Counted from the stretch's first letter, positions 15,880 to 24,067 are shown. The stretch: DNA of 26,081 nt from DATLYT01 sp035574455 (GCA_035574455.1 DATLYT010000135.1:1-26081); one strand, 5' to 3'. Program-made: numbers and translations. The notes: generated by a model from the letters alone, not told the origin.

Positions 15880-16233
15880 ATGAAACTTTCAGGAGAAGGA
15901 AAATTACTGAGAATCTTCGTGGGCGAGTCGGATCAGATCGATCACAAACCGCTCTACGAGATCATCGTGCGAAAGGCAAAAGAACGTGGGCTGGCGGGAG
16001 CAACGGTTCTTCGTGGCATCGAAGGGTTCGGCGCCGATAGTAGAACGATTCACACCGCGAAGCTCCTCAGGCTGTCGGAAGACCTCCCGATCGTCATAGA
16101 AATTGTTGACGTCGAAGACAAGATCAAATCCTTTTTGCCGGAGGTTGATCGATTGTTTGAATCGGCGGGATGCGGTGGAATGATGACGCTCGAGAGGGCC
16201 GAGGTGATTCGGTATTCGCCCGGAAAAGACTAA
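15880..16233 (+). CDS. DUF190 family protein, crcB partner
   Basis: 117 residues, soluble, alpha/beta, PII-like in size. LLRIFVGESDQIDHKPLYEIIVRKAKERGLAGATVLRGIEGFG is the DUF190 signature, followed by LPIVIEIVDVEDKI. An AAAGGA ribosome site lies 8 bases before the ATG. DUF190 genes commonly sit beside crcB, so it shares the fluoride-controlled transcript. Its molecular role is not known to me; a regulatory or ligand-sensing role is possible from the PII-like fold. Confidence 0.92.
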   Translation: MKLSGEGKLLRIFVGESDQIDHKPLYEIIVRKAKERGLAGATVLRGIEGFGADSRTIHTAKLLRLSEDLPIVIEIVDVEDKIKSFLPEVDRLFESAGCGGMMTLERAEVIRYSPGKD

Positions 16234-16253
16234 GATGTGAGACTAAGATGTGA
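16228..16253. repeat. Perfect 13-bp tandem duplication across two convergent stop codons
   Basis: GACTAAGATGTGA occurs twice back to back (16228-16240 and 16241-16253). The first copy holds the DUF190 stop; the second holds the stop of the convergent phosphate permease gene. No intrinsic terminator is visible between the two genes. Confidence 0.9.
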
Positions 16254-17265
16254 GAAAGAGTACTTCAATAAGCCAGTAGACCATCCCAGCCACTAGAGCC
16301 GAGGTGGGGATAGTGAGAATCCACGCGGCAACAATCTTTCCAGCAATCCCCCACCGCACTGCAGAAATTCTCCTAACCGATCCCACACCCATAATCGCAC
16401 CAGCAATGGTATGCGTGGTGCTGACCGGTATTCCACTAAGAGCGGTACCTAACAACACCAAGGCTCCCGCGCCTTCAGCACAAAACCCACCTACAGGCTT
16501 CAGATGCGTGAGCTTGATACCCATGGTCCTCACCACTTTCCACCCTCCAATCAAGGTTCCCAAGCCAATAGAAAAGTGCGCCGCAAGGATGACCCAGTAC
16601 GGTACGTAAAATCCTTGCGCCTGGTCATAGAGCCAGGTAGGCAACTCTGCATTCGTCGTAAACAAGAGGACGGCAATAATGCCCATCGTCTTTTGTGCAT
16701 CGTTGGTACCGTGTCCGAGACTAAACGCAGCTGACGAGACCAACTGTCCGATACGAAAAATCCGGTCAACCTTCTGAACAGCCCATCGTCGAAAGACCCA
16801 TGAGACGGCAACCATCAGAAACAACGCAACGAACAGACCGATGATGGGCGAGAGAAAAATAAACACGACCACCTTGGTAATCCCGCTCACTACCAGGACG
16901 TGAAATCCCTCCTTCGCAATAGCCGCTCCGACAAGGCCACCGATTAACGAGTGCGAGACACTAATCGGCAAGCCGTACTGCGTGCAGAGATGTGTCCAGA
17001 CGATCGCGCCGACGAGTGCGGCAAGGATCAACTCTTGTGTTACGACTGCAGGGTCAACAATGCCCTTACCAATCGTCTTGGCGACCGCGACGCCAAAGCC
17101 AAACGCAGCAATAAAGTTAAAAAATGCCGCCCACGCGACGGCAAGTTTGGGAGAAAGGACACGGGTCGAAACGACGGTGGCAATGGAGTTTGCTGCATCG
17201 TTCATCCCGTTCAGGAAATCAAAAACGAGTGCGATGAGGATAATGACGATGGTCAGTGCAAGCAT
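16243..17265 (-). CDS. pit: Low-affinity inorganic phosphate transporter, Pit family
   Basis: Imports phosphate with a cation, usually as a metal-phosphate with protons, across the inner membrane. 340 residues, the short bacterial form, with about ten hydrophobic segments. The two inverted-repeat signatures are visible: FLNGMNDAANSIATVVSTRVLSP at the N-terminus and SLGHGTNDAQKTMGIIAVLLF in the middle. GIPVSTTHTIAGAIMGVG near the C-terminus is also conserved. It begins 15 bp after the DUF47 gene, the usual partner order, so the two form an operon. The stop codon lies inside a 13-bp tandem duplication. Confidence 0.96.
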   Translation of the reverse strand: MLALTIVIILIALVFDFLNGMNDAANSIATVVSTRVLSPKLAVAWAAFFNFIAAFGFGVAVAKTIGKGIVDPAVVTQELILAALVGAIVWTHLCTQYGLPISVSHSLIGGLVGAAIAKEGFHVLVVSGITKVVVFIFLSPIIGLFVALFLMVAVSWVFRRWAVQKVDRIFRIGQLVSSAAFSLGHGTNDAQKTMGIIAVLLFTTNAELPTWLYDQAQGFYVPYWVILAAHFSIGLGTLIGGWKVVRTMGIKLTHLKPVGGFCAEGAGALVLLGTALSGIPVSTTHTIAGAIMGVGSVRRISAVRWGIAGKIVAAWILTIPTSALVAGMVYWLIEVLFLTS

Positions 17266-17280
17266 AAAGTGAACTGTCGG

Positions 17281-17928
17281 TCAGGCATGCTTGATCAGAA
17301 TCCCCTCAATGACGTTGGCGGCGTCTTCACACTTATCCGTCGCCGTTTCCAGCCCGACAAAAATCTCCTTCAATTTGATGATTCGCACCGGATCCTTTTC
17401 CTTCTCAAACAGGTCCGCCACTGCTTGCTCGAATAACGAATCTCCATCGTTTTCGTACTGATGCACTTTTTGGAACACTCCCTGCAAATCTCCGCTTTGA
17501 TGGACATTACGAAGCATACCCACTGCCTTGTTGAGTTCAACAATGGAATGATGGAGCACTTCTATCAATTCCACCATTTGGTGAGGGCTTTTTCGAATCT
17601 TGTACAACGTCACCCGTCCGGCACTGCCATCAATATGGTCGAGGATATCGTCGAGCGCCGAGGTCAGCTTGTGAATATCCTCACGATCGAATGGTGTCAC
17701 GAACGTCGCGTTCAGCTCAGAAAAAATCCTGTGGGTAATATCATCTCCACGATGTTCCAACTCCTTAATCCTTCCAACAATCCGTTCACGTTCCCTGTCG
17801 TTATTGCTCTTCGGTAGTTCTTTGAGGAGTTCGGAGGCGTGAACAATGTTCTGAGATGATTCTTCGAGCAGCGTGAAAAACCTCTCGTCGTGAGGCAACA
17901 GCTTCTGAATGAATTGATCAAGTTTCAT
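17281..17928 (-). CDS. DUF47 PhoU-like regulator of phosphate transport
   Basis: 215 residues, all-helical, of the DUF47/TIGR00153 family related to PhoU. The metal-binding helical motif ELEHRGDDITHRI and the DREDIHKLTSALDDILDHID block are clear, and a matching repeat follows (KVHQYENDGDSLFEQA, GLETATDKCEDAANVIEGILIKH). These proteins are encoded next to Pit transporters and are thought to control them or to bind polynuclear metal at the membrane. Start ATG with AAAGG upstream. The 105-bp gap to pckG contains a 14-bp palindrome but no clear promoter. Confidence 0.93.
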   Translation of the reverse strand: MKLDQFIQKLLPHDERFFTLLEESSQNIVHASELLKELPKSNNDRERERIVGRIKELEHRGDDITHRIFSELNATFVTPFDREDIHKLTSALDDILDHIDGSAGRVTLYKIRKSPHQMVELIEVLHHSIVELNKAVGMLRNVHQSGDLQGVFQKVHQYENDGDSLFEQAVADLFEKEKDPVRIIKLKEIFVGLETATDKCEDAANVIEGILIKHA

Positions 17929-18008
17929 GTGTAACCTTTGGTTGTTGGGGGCACATCAATGAGTGTTAGAAATAGACAGAACCGTTACGGTCGTTCTAAC
18001 GATTATTG

Positions 18009-18022
18009 TTTCTCGCGAGAAA
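18009..18022. promoter_or_regulatory. 14-bp perfect palindrome between pckG and the phosphate genes
   Basis: TTTCTCGCGAGAAA reads the same on both strands, 12 bp after the pckG stop and about 80 bp before the DUF47 start. It could be an operator or a short hairpin (5-bp stem, 4-base loop). No T run follows, so terminator function is doubtful. Confidence 0.4.
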
Positions 18023-18033
18023 AGCCCTTGTTC

Positions 18034-19791
18034 TCACGCGCGCAGTGCCGCGAGCCGCTTTTCTAATTCTGCGTGTTCCTGCCAGAGTTCCGGCGGGAGA
18101 CGGTCCCCAAATTTCTGGTAGAATTCGTGAATGGACTCAGCACCTGCCATCCATCCCTCGCGATCGATGGCAAGTAACTCCTCCATCGCTCCTGGCGCTA
18201 ACTGTAATCCATCAGTATCCAATGCGTCTGGCGTCGGGACATAACCGATGGCCGTCTCGATTGCCTTTCCGGAACCACGCACGCGGTCAAGGATCCATTT
18301 TAGCACGCGGACATTCTCTCCATAGCCGGGCCAGAGAAATTCGCCCTTGTCGTTCTTGCGAAACCAGTTGACTCGGAAAATCAACGGCGGCTTCTTCATC
18401 CGCTTCCCCATGGTGAGCCAGTGGGCGAAGTAGTCCGCCATATTATAGCCGCAGAAGGGCAACATCGCCATCGGGTCTCGCCGCACAACACCAACGGCGC
18501 CCGTTGCCGCGGCCGTCGTCTCCGCCCCCATACTCGACCCCATAAAGACCCCATGCTGCCAGTTGAACGATTGGAACACCAATGGGACGACTTTCGTACG
18601 CCGACTTCCAAAGATGATTGCGGAGATGGGAACTCCCCTGGGATCTTCCCATGCCGGTGAAATCGATGGACACTGACGGGCAGGTGCAGTGAAACGCGAA
18701 TTGGGATGCGCCGCTGGACCTCCTCCGGGCTTCCAGGGATTCCCCTGCCAATCGATCAGCCCCTCCGGTGGGTCAGAGCCAATGCCCTCCCACCACGGCT
18801 CCTTGCTCGCCGTTAAACCGACGTTCGTGAAGATGGTGTTTTTCCGGATTGTCTCCATTGCATTTGGATTCGATATGTAGTTCGTCCCCGGTGCAACACC
18901 GAAAAAGCCGGCTTCCGGATTGATAGCTCGTAGTTGCCCCTCGTCGTCGATGTACATCCATGCAATATCATCCCCTACGGTCCACACCCTGTAACCTTTA
19001 TGCTTGAGAGCGGGGATCAACATTGCCAGATTCGTTTTGCCGGATGCGCTGGGAAACGCGCCCGCCATGTAGGTCACATTGCCGGACGGGTCTTCCAGGC
19101 CAATAATCAGCATATGCTCTGCCATCCATCCCTCCTGCCGTGCGATATAGCTGGCGATGCGCAGGGCAAAGCATTTTTTCCCGAGCAACGCATTGCCGCC
19201 ATAACCGGAGCCGATACTCCAGATGAGCCGCTCTTCCGGAAAGTGCAGGATGAAACGACGATCCGGCGAGAGATCCCCCACAGAATGCAAGCCCGGCACA
19301 AAATTGTCCGAGCTGCCAAGATGGTCGAGCGCAACTTGACCGACACGGGCCATAATGTGCATACTCGCTGCCACATAGAGACTATCTGTCACCTGCACAC
19401 CGACGCGACTGTACTTCGAACCGACAGGACCCATCAAATACGGAATCACGTACATTGTTCGGCCCTTCATACAACCGTCGAAGAGCTTACCGACTTTTTC
19501 TTTCGCTTCTTTCGGATGCATCCAGTTGTTCGTGGGGCCTGCGTCGTCTCTGTTCGAGGTGCAGATAAAGGTGAGATTTTCTGTGCGGGCAACATCGTTG
19601 GGGTGACTGCGGTGGAGATAACAATGGGGATACGTTGTCTGATTCATCTCAATCAGGGTACCATCTTTGAGCATCGTCTGGATGAAGCTCTCATACTCTG
19701 CTTTCGTGCCGGTACACCAGTAGATCCTGTCGGGCTTCGTCAGCTTTGCAGCTTCTTCTACCCATTGATTCAACGCTCTATTATGAGACAT
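18034..19791 (-). CDS. pckG: Phosphoenolpyruvate carboxykinase, GTP-dependent
   Basis: Converts oxaloacetate plus GTP to PEP, CO2 and GDP in gluconeogenesis. 585 residues, within the usual range for the GTP form and longer than the ATP form. GSGYGGNALLGKKCFALRIAS holds Y197 and K205/K206. The nucleotide loop is GAFPSASGKTN with K252 and T253, and VGDDIAWMY carries the metal-binding aspartates D274/D275. NSRFTAPARQCP and WPGYGENVRVLKWI are further family blocks. S250 sits where GTP-type enzymes normally have a reactive cysteine (FPSACGKTN). It begins 36 bp after the DUF2318 gene; only a weak ribosome site is seen. Confidence 0.97.
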   Translation of the reverse strand: MSHNRALNQWVEEAAKLTKPDRIYWCTGTKAEYESFIQTMLKDGTLIEMNQTTYPHCYLHRSHPNDVARTENLTFICTSNRDDAGPTNNWMHPKEAKEKVGKLFDGCMKGRTMYVIPYLMGPVGSKYSRVGVQVTDSLYVAASMHIMARVGQVALDHLGSSDNFVPGLHSVGDLSPDRRFILHFPEERLIWSIGSGYGGNALLGKKCFALRIASYIARQEGWMAEHMLIIGLEDPSGNVTYMAGAFPSASGKTNLAMLIPALKHKGYRVWTVGDDIAWMYIDDEGQLRAINPEAGFFGVAPGTNYISNPNAMETIRKNTIFTNVGLTASKEPWWEGIGSDPPEGLIDWQGNPWKPGGGPAAHPNSRFTAPARQCPSISPAWEDPRGVPISAIIFGSRRTKVVPLVFQSFNWQHGVFMGSSMGAETTAAATGAVGVVRRDPMAMLPFCGYNMADYFAHWLTMGKRMKKPPLIFRVNWFRKNDKGEFLWPGYGENVRVLKWILDRVRGSGKAIETAIGYVPTPDALDTDGLQLAPGAMEELLAIDREGWMAGAESIHEFYQKFGDRLPPELWQEHAELEKRLAALRA

Positions 19792-19827
19792 AAAATATTC
19801 TTTCTCAAATTAGGGTTAAAACGTGTC

Positions 19828-20484
19828 TTATCCGCGCGGTTGCCACCGACGGACAAGCTGTGCATCAATTCGTACCTCGTCCCCCACCAGGGTGCTGGGA
19901 ATCGGGTCAGGATAAAATCGCTGGCAGCACGCATAGGCTTCGAGGCTGGACATGTTCCAGTACGAAGGGCATGACGCGCAATGAATATTGTGACCTTCCA
20001 GATAGAAATCCTCCGATTGGCAATTTTCACTCTTACTCATCGCTGTCACAATTTTCCCTTCGGGCGTCACGTACGCGAGCAGGGGGATTTTCTGGATCCC
20101 TTCCGGATCGTAAAATCGCACCAGCTTGAGATCGAGGATACGCTGGAGCGGAATCGTGATAAAACCCTGATCCATCCGGGCGGTGATCATCTGACTGGCA
20201 ACTTTCTGCGTAACGCCATACTCGATCGGTACAACGACCGACGGCTGCTTGTCGATGACCGGATGAAACTCCCGAAACAACACACCGACGTACACCGAAA
20301 ATCCTGCCGCAAGAACTAGAATCGTCAATCCGAAGGCAATGAGCTTGGTCTTCGGTTTGGTGACTTTTCTTTGTTGATTCTCACTCTCCGTCTCAACTGC
20401 CAGAAGGGCGGTCCCACACTCTGGACAAAATCTCATCCCCTCGTTCACTTCAGAGCCGCATGATCGGCAATGTTTCACTTCCAT
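19828..20484 (-). CDS. Zinc-ribbon membrane protein with DUF2318 domain
   Basis: 218 residues. The N-terminal zinc ribbon has C6, C9, C20 and C23. A single membrane helix follows (LIAFGLTILVLAAGFSVYVGVLF, about 48-70). The outer part has a VVPIEYG...ITIPLQRILDLKLVRFY section and a cysteine-rich DUF2318-like domain with C155, C169, C172, C186 and C187, plus H165 and H168. DUF2318 proteins bind metal and are sometimes linked to iron uptake membrane proteins. Its start overlaps the purK end by 10 bp, but it has no obvious link to purine synthesis. The function is unknown. Confidence 0.75.
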   Translation of the reverse strand: MEVKHCRSCGSEVNEGMRFCPECGTALLAVETESENQQRKVTKPKTKLIAFGLTILVLAAGFSVYVGVLFREFHPVIDKQPSVVVPIEYGVTQKVASQMITARMDQGFITIPLQRILDLKLVRFYDPEGIQKIPLLAYVTPEGKIVTAMSKSENCQSEDFYLEGHNIHCASCPSYWNMSSLEAYACCQRFYPDPIPSTLVGDEVRIDAQLVRRWQPRG

Positions 20485-21635
20485 GGCACTGTCTCCTCAT
20501 TTGCTTCTCCAATCATTTCTTCCACGTGTCGTACCTTTTCCCACACCTCTTCGGTTGTTCTGCCCAATACGGTAATATGCCCCATTTTTCGATTCGGCTC
20601 GACCTTCGTTTTTCCGTAAAGATGAAGCTTCGTACTGTCCCATGCCATGAGCTTCGGAACATCCAGCCGCTCCAGATGTTTCCCTAACAGGTTCACCATC
20701 GCACAGGGGATGAGGAGCTTTGGTTGCGTCAACGCTAACCCGCAGACTGCACGGACTAATGCTTCAAACTGCGAGCAACTGCACGCATCCAGCGAGTAAT
20801 GCCCTGAATTATGCGGGCGTGGTGCAAGCTCATTGACTAACAATGTACCATCCTTCGTCACAAACATCTCCACGCACAACACTCCTACCATTCCGAATGA
20901 CTCAATAATGGCGCGACCTAACTCCTCAGCCTGCTTCACGAGTGCAGCCGGCATTCGAGATGGAACAATGGTTCGGTGAAGAATATTGTTGCGATGCACG
21001 TTTTCGGCAACGGGAAAGGCTGCAACATCACCGTTAGCATTTCGGACAACGATACTGGAAAGTTCGCACCGCAAGTCGAGTAACTTCTCAACAACATACT
21101 CCCGGTTCTCAGTATTCGTTTGGTTGAGGAATGCCTGCTCGTCCTGGCTTGTGCGGATGACTGTCTGTCCCTTGCCGTCGTAGCCGCTCGTTGCTGTTTT
21201 AACAACAGCCGGAAGACCCACCTCGTTGAGGGCGGTGAGAAGCTCCTTGGTCCCTGTTGCCGCGCGGTACTGAACAACAGGGAACCCGCGTTTGGCGAGT
21301 TCTTCCTTTTCTTCCTTTCGGTGCTGTGCAATTTTCAAAATCGTGCTACCCGGAAGGACTGGGACGTTCTGCTCAACCCTCTCTACCGTTGCCGCATCAA
21401 TATTCTCAAACTCGTATGTCGCAACATCGACACTATCGGAGAGAATCGTTGCCGCATTCTTATCATCGAATGGCGCTGCGATGGTACTGTCCGCCAATCG
21501 CGATGCAGGACAATCTCTACTCGGGTCCCATACGACCGTCCGGTATCCCATCCGCTGGGCCTCGCGGATGGTCATCATGCCCAACTGCCCGCCGCCGATG
21601 ATGCCGATAACTGCCGGAGGAAGAAGCGATCTCAT
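20475..21635 (-). CDS. purK: N5-carboxyaminoimidazole ribonucleotide synthase
   Basis: An ATP-grasp enzyme that makes N5-CAIR from AIR, bicarbonate and ATP in purine synthesis. 386 residues. The N-terminal GIIGGGQLGMMTIREAQRMGY is the PurK signature. The ATP-grasp core includes AVVKTATSGYDGKGQ, and the metal/substrate block NELAPRPHNSGHYSLDAC is canonical. The ATG overlaps the purE stop by 4 bp, so translation of the two is coupled. The product is the substrate of PurE encoded just before it. Confidence 0.97.
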   Translation of the reverse strand: MRSLLPPAVIGIIGGGQLGMMTIREAQRMGYRTVVWDPSRDCPASRLADSTIAAPFDDKNAATILSDSVDVATYEFENIDAATVERVEQNVPVLPGSTILKIAQHRKEEKEELAKRGFPVVQYRAATGTKELLTALNEVGLPAVVKTATSGYDGKGQTVIRTSQDEQAFLNQTNTENREYVVEKLLDLRCELSSIVVRNANGDVAAFPVAENVHRNNILHRTIVPSRMPAALVKQAEELGRAIIESFGMVGVLCVEMFVTKDGTLLVNELAPRPHNSGHYSLDACSCSQFEALVRAVCGLALTQPKLLIPCAMVNLLGKHLERLDVPKLMAWDSTKLHLYGKTKVEPNRKMGHITVLGRTTEEVWEKVRHVEEMIGEANEETVPWK

Positions 21636-22153
21636 ACTCGCGTCTTCAGCACCAGTTTTCGCATGCCGTCCCGGTAGCGGTCCATCTTCTTCTGAAGCGC
21701 CGGATACTTCGTTCCGAGAATTCGCACAGCAAGAAGACCGGCGTTTACGGCATTATCAACGGCTACAGTCGCAACCGGCACACCCTTCGGCATCTGAGCA
21801 ATCGAAAGCAAAGAATCCAGGCCATTCATCGTGCGTGTGCGCACGGGAACGCCAATTACTGGCAGCGAGGTCTTTGACGCAATCATGCCCGGCAAATGTG
21901 CAGCACCCCCCGCTCCCGCAATAATCACCTCAAGCCCTCGCCCCACTGCCTGTTCCGCATACTCGAACATGCGGTCGGGCGTTCGGTGTGCCGAGACAAC
22001 TTTAAACTCGCACGGTACACCAAACTCCTCGAGAACCTCTCTCGCACCTTTCATCACTGGAACATCCGAAACACTACCCATTACGATTCCCACGAGCGGA
22101 CGGTTCTTCCGGAAACTCTTTCCCCTCGAACTTGTATTGGTCCTCGTTTGCAT
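21632..22153 (-). CDS. purE: N5-CAIR mutase (class I PurE)
   Basis: Moves the carboxyl group of N5-CAIR to carbon to give CAIR. 173 residues. After a basic tail of about 18 residues come VGIVMGSVSDVPVMKGA, the catalytic histidine H56 in VVSAHRTPDRMFEYAE, and IAGAGGAAHLPGMIASKTSLPVIGVPV. All are standard for class I PurE, the type that works with PurK. It starts 14 bp after larB, a protein with the same fold in its C-terminal half. Confidence 0.97.
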   Translation of the reverse strand: MQTRTNTSSRGKSFRKNRPLVGIVMGSVSDVPVMKGAREVLEEFGVPCEFKVVSAHRTPDRMFEYAEQAVGRGLEVIIAGAGGAAHLPGMIASKTSLPVIGVPVRTRTMNGLDSLLSIAQMPKGVPVATVAVDNAVNAGLLAVRILGTKYPALQKKMDRYRDGMRKLVLKTRV

Positions 22154-22167
22154 TCTTCTGCGAGAGA

Positions 22168-22890
22168 TTATCGGAGAGAGACAGAAACTGTTTGAGCAAA
22201 GCGGTTCGCGATGAGGGCGGCAGTAGCTCCCGCGCCAAAGCCATTGTCGATATTCACGACCGTCAGACCGGGTGCACAGGATTGCAACATACTCATGAGG
22301 GCTGCTTCACCGCGTCCACCGTAACCATACCCGATGCTCGTCGGCACACCGATGACAGGCACCGGAACAAGTCCCCGCACCACTGACGGCAATGCGCCTT
22401 CCATCCCAGCTACCACAACAACGGCCGAAACATCTCGCTTCAGGATTTCCTCGATGGGCTGTACCAGACGATGGATTCCCGCAACGCCGACATCGTAGGA
22501 CGTAAACACCTCGCAACCCATCACTTCGGCTGTCACTCGTGCTTCCTCGGCAACGGGCAGATCCGACGTTCCAGCAGCAAGAACAGCAATCTTTCCACCA
22601 GTAGATTTGGTCTCATAATCGGCACGGGTGACAAGAATTGTCCGACCTGTATCGTTGTACTGTTTTTTGTAAGACTTGGGGATCTCATGAAGGATTTGTT
22701 CTGCCTGTTCAGCGTGTACCCGTGTGGCAAGCGCGATGCCAACCCTGTCAGCCAGAGCAATTAGGAGCGACGAGACCTGCGATGGTGTTTTCCCTTCCGC
22801 CAAGACGGCTTCTGGGATGCCGGTCCGCTCTGCCCTCTGAACATCGAGTCGAGCAAAATTTTCTAATATGTGTACCTGTTCAGGTTTCAT
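22168..22890 (-). CDS. larB: Nickel-pincer cofactor biosynthesis protein LarB
   Basis: LarB carboxylates the pyridinium ring of nicotinic acid adenine dinucleotide and cleaves its phosphoanhydride, the first step to the nickel-pincer nucleotide of lactate racemase. 240 residues. The N-terminal helix region FARLDVQRAERTGIPEAVLAEGKTP is LarB-specific. The C-terminal PurE-like domain has TSDLPVAEEARVTAEVMG, DVGVAGIHRL, VVVAGMEGALPSVVRGLV and PTSIGYGYGGRGEAALMSML. It has been confused with PurE in older annotation. LarC and LarE, the other steps, are not in the window. Confidence 0.95.
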   Translation of the reverse strand: MKPEQVHILENFARLDVQRAERTGIPEAVLAEGKTPSQVSSLLIALADRVGIALATRVHAEQAEQILHEIPKSYKKQYNDTGRTILVTRADYETKSTGGKIAVLAAGTSDLPVAEEARVTAEVMGCEVFTSYDVGVAGIHRLVQPIEEILKRDVSAVVVVAGMEGALPSVVRGLVPVPVIGVPTSIGYGYGGRGEAALMSMLQSCAPGLTVVNIDNGFGAGATAALIANRFAQTVSVSLR

Positions 22891-22909
22891 TGTCGCAACA
22901 TGGGGTGAT

Positions 22910-22938
22910 AATATATTGGAAAAACTCTACAATTGCAC
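22910..22938 (-). promoter_or_regulatory. Possible promoter for the larB-purE-purK operon
   Basis: On the minus strand GTGCAA (plus 22933-22938) and TATATT (plus 22910-22915) are separated by 17 bp. The -10 box matches 5 of 6 bases; the -35 box only 3 of 6. It lies just after the sua5 terminator and about 20-50 bp before the larB ATG. Confidence 0.35.
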
Positions 22939-22970
22939 TACAAGGTTCTGAAAAACTATCGCACCAAGAC

Positions 22971-23001
22971 AAAAAAGAACTGACCATGGTGTCCTCAGTT
23001 C
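22971..23001 (-). terminator. Intrinsic terminator after sua5
   Basis: On the minus strand GAACTGA pairs with TCAGTTC (plus 22995-23001 and 22977-22983), with an 11-base loop, followed by six T (plus 22971-22976). It lies 19 bp past the sua5 stop and separates sua5 from the larB-purE-purK unit. Confidence 0.85.
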
Positions 23002-23019
23002 GCTGGCGAGAATGGGGTT

Positions 23020-24036
23020 TTAGGAAGGAGTCTCCGCCGCCCTTCGCAGTCGGTCCATGATTGCCGCACCAAGTCCCTCCTCTTGAACTCCCTCAACGAT
23101 AATGACGTCCACACCAAGCTCGTCCATCTCACGGAGAAAAGCAAACAAATGATGTGCGATGAATTCGTGCGAATTCGGCACAGCGCGGATGTATTCACTT
23201 CGCTCGAGGTCGGATAACTTTGGTGAGTGCACAATCGCTCCGGCTTTCTTGCCCTCCTGTCGAAAGCTCTGCATAGCTTCGGTGTACGCTTGCTGGTCTC
23301 CTTCCGCTACAAGAATAACCCGAGCAGACGGTGCATAGTGGCGATGTCTCGTTCCGGGAGACCGCTGGAGCATCTCGATCTCGTTCGACACATGGATACG
23401 CCCGATCACCTTCTCAATCGCTTCGACGGGTAACCCACCGCGACGGAGAATGAGAGGAGGATCATTGGTGACGTCGACAACCGTTGACTCCACACCGATG
23501 GTGGTTGGACCGGCATCGAGGATGATATCAACCTTGCCGCGCAGGTCATTCAGTACGTGCTGTGCCGTGGTCGGACTCGGCCTGGTAGAAAGATTTGCGC
23601 TGGGCCCCACAATACCGCCGCCAACTGCCTGGATGAGAGCTAGGGCAACGGGATGGTTGGGCATACGGACAGCAACCGTGTCGAGATGTGCGGCCACGTT
23701 GTCCGGGACGAGGAATGTTCGCTTGACGACAAGCGTCAGCGGCCCCGGCCAGAATGCCTTCGCCAGCTTTGAACCCTTGGCGGGCATTTCATCGATCAAA
23801 TCAAATAGATGATCTTCGTGCGCAATGTGAACAATGAGAGGATTATCGGCGGGTCGGCCTTTCGCTTCGAACACTTTTGCAACCGCATCCGCTCGTAACG
23901 CGTCCGCACCAAGGCCGTAGACGGTCTCGGTGGGAAATGCGACCAGACCTCCTGCTTTAATGATGTTCGCCGCCTCTTGAATGGGAGACGTCTCGGGATT
24001 GTGCGGCGAAACGGTAAGTACTCGGGTTTCGATCAT
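23020..24036 (-). CDS. L-threonylcarbamoyladenylate synthase, Sua5 form
   Basis: Makes threonylcarbamoyl-AMP from threonine, bicarbonate and ATP for the t6A modification of tRNAs reading ANN codons. 338 residues. The YrdC domain (about 15-200) shows AFPTETVYGLGADAL, the binding element FEAKGRPADNPLIVHI, and GPSANLSTRPSPTT. The linker RSPGTRHRHYAPSA then leads to the C-terminal Sua5 domain, so this is the long Sua5 type rather than short TsaC. It is 31 bp after the secreted BNR-protein gene and is closed by its own terminator. Confidence 0.96.
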   Translation of the reverse strand: MIETRVLTVSPHNPETSPIQEAANIIKAGGLVAFPTETVYGLGADALRADAVAKVFEAKGRPADNPLIVHIAHEDHLFDLIDEMPAKGSKLAKAFWPGPLTLVVKRTFLVPDNVAAHLDTVAVRMPNHPVALALIQAVGGGIVGPSANLSTRPSPTTAQHVLNDLRGKVDIILDAGPTTIGVESTVVDVTNDPPLILRRGGLPVEAIEKVIGRIHVSNEIEMLQRSPGTRHRHYAPSARVILVAEGDQQAYTEAMQSFRQEGKKAGAIVHSPKLSDLERSEYIRAVPNSHEFIAHHLFAFLREMDELGVDVIIVEGVQEEGLGAAIMDRLRRAAETPS

Positions 24037-24067
24037 TCAAGGGAGTGATGATCGGTGGGGAGATATC

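Noticed and set aside
18934..19974. 346-codon open frame on the plus strand opposite pckG
   Set aside because: It is antisense to clear PEPCK motifs and runs past the pckG start into the next gene; no domain or ribosome site supports it.
22168..22890. Second purE copy
   Set aside because: The N-terminal region and the C-terminal GYGGRGEAAL block match LarB, not PurE; the real class I purE is the next gene.
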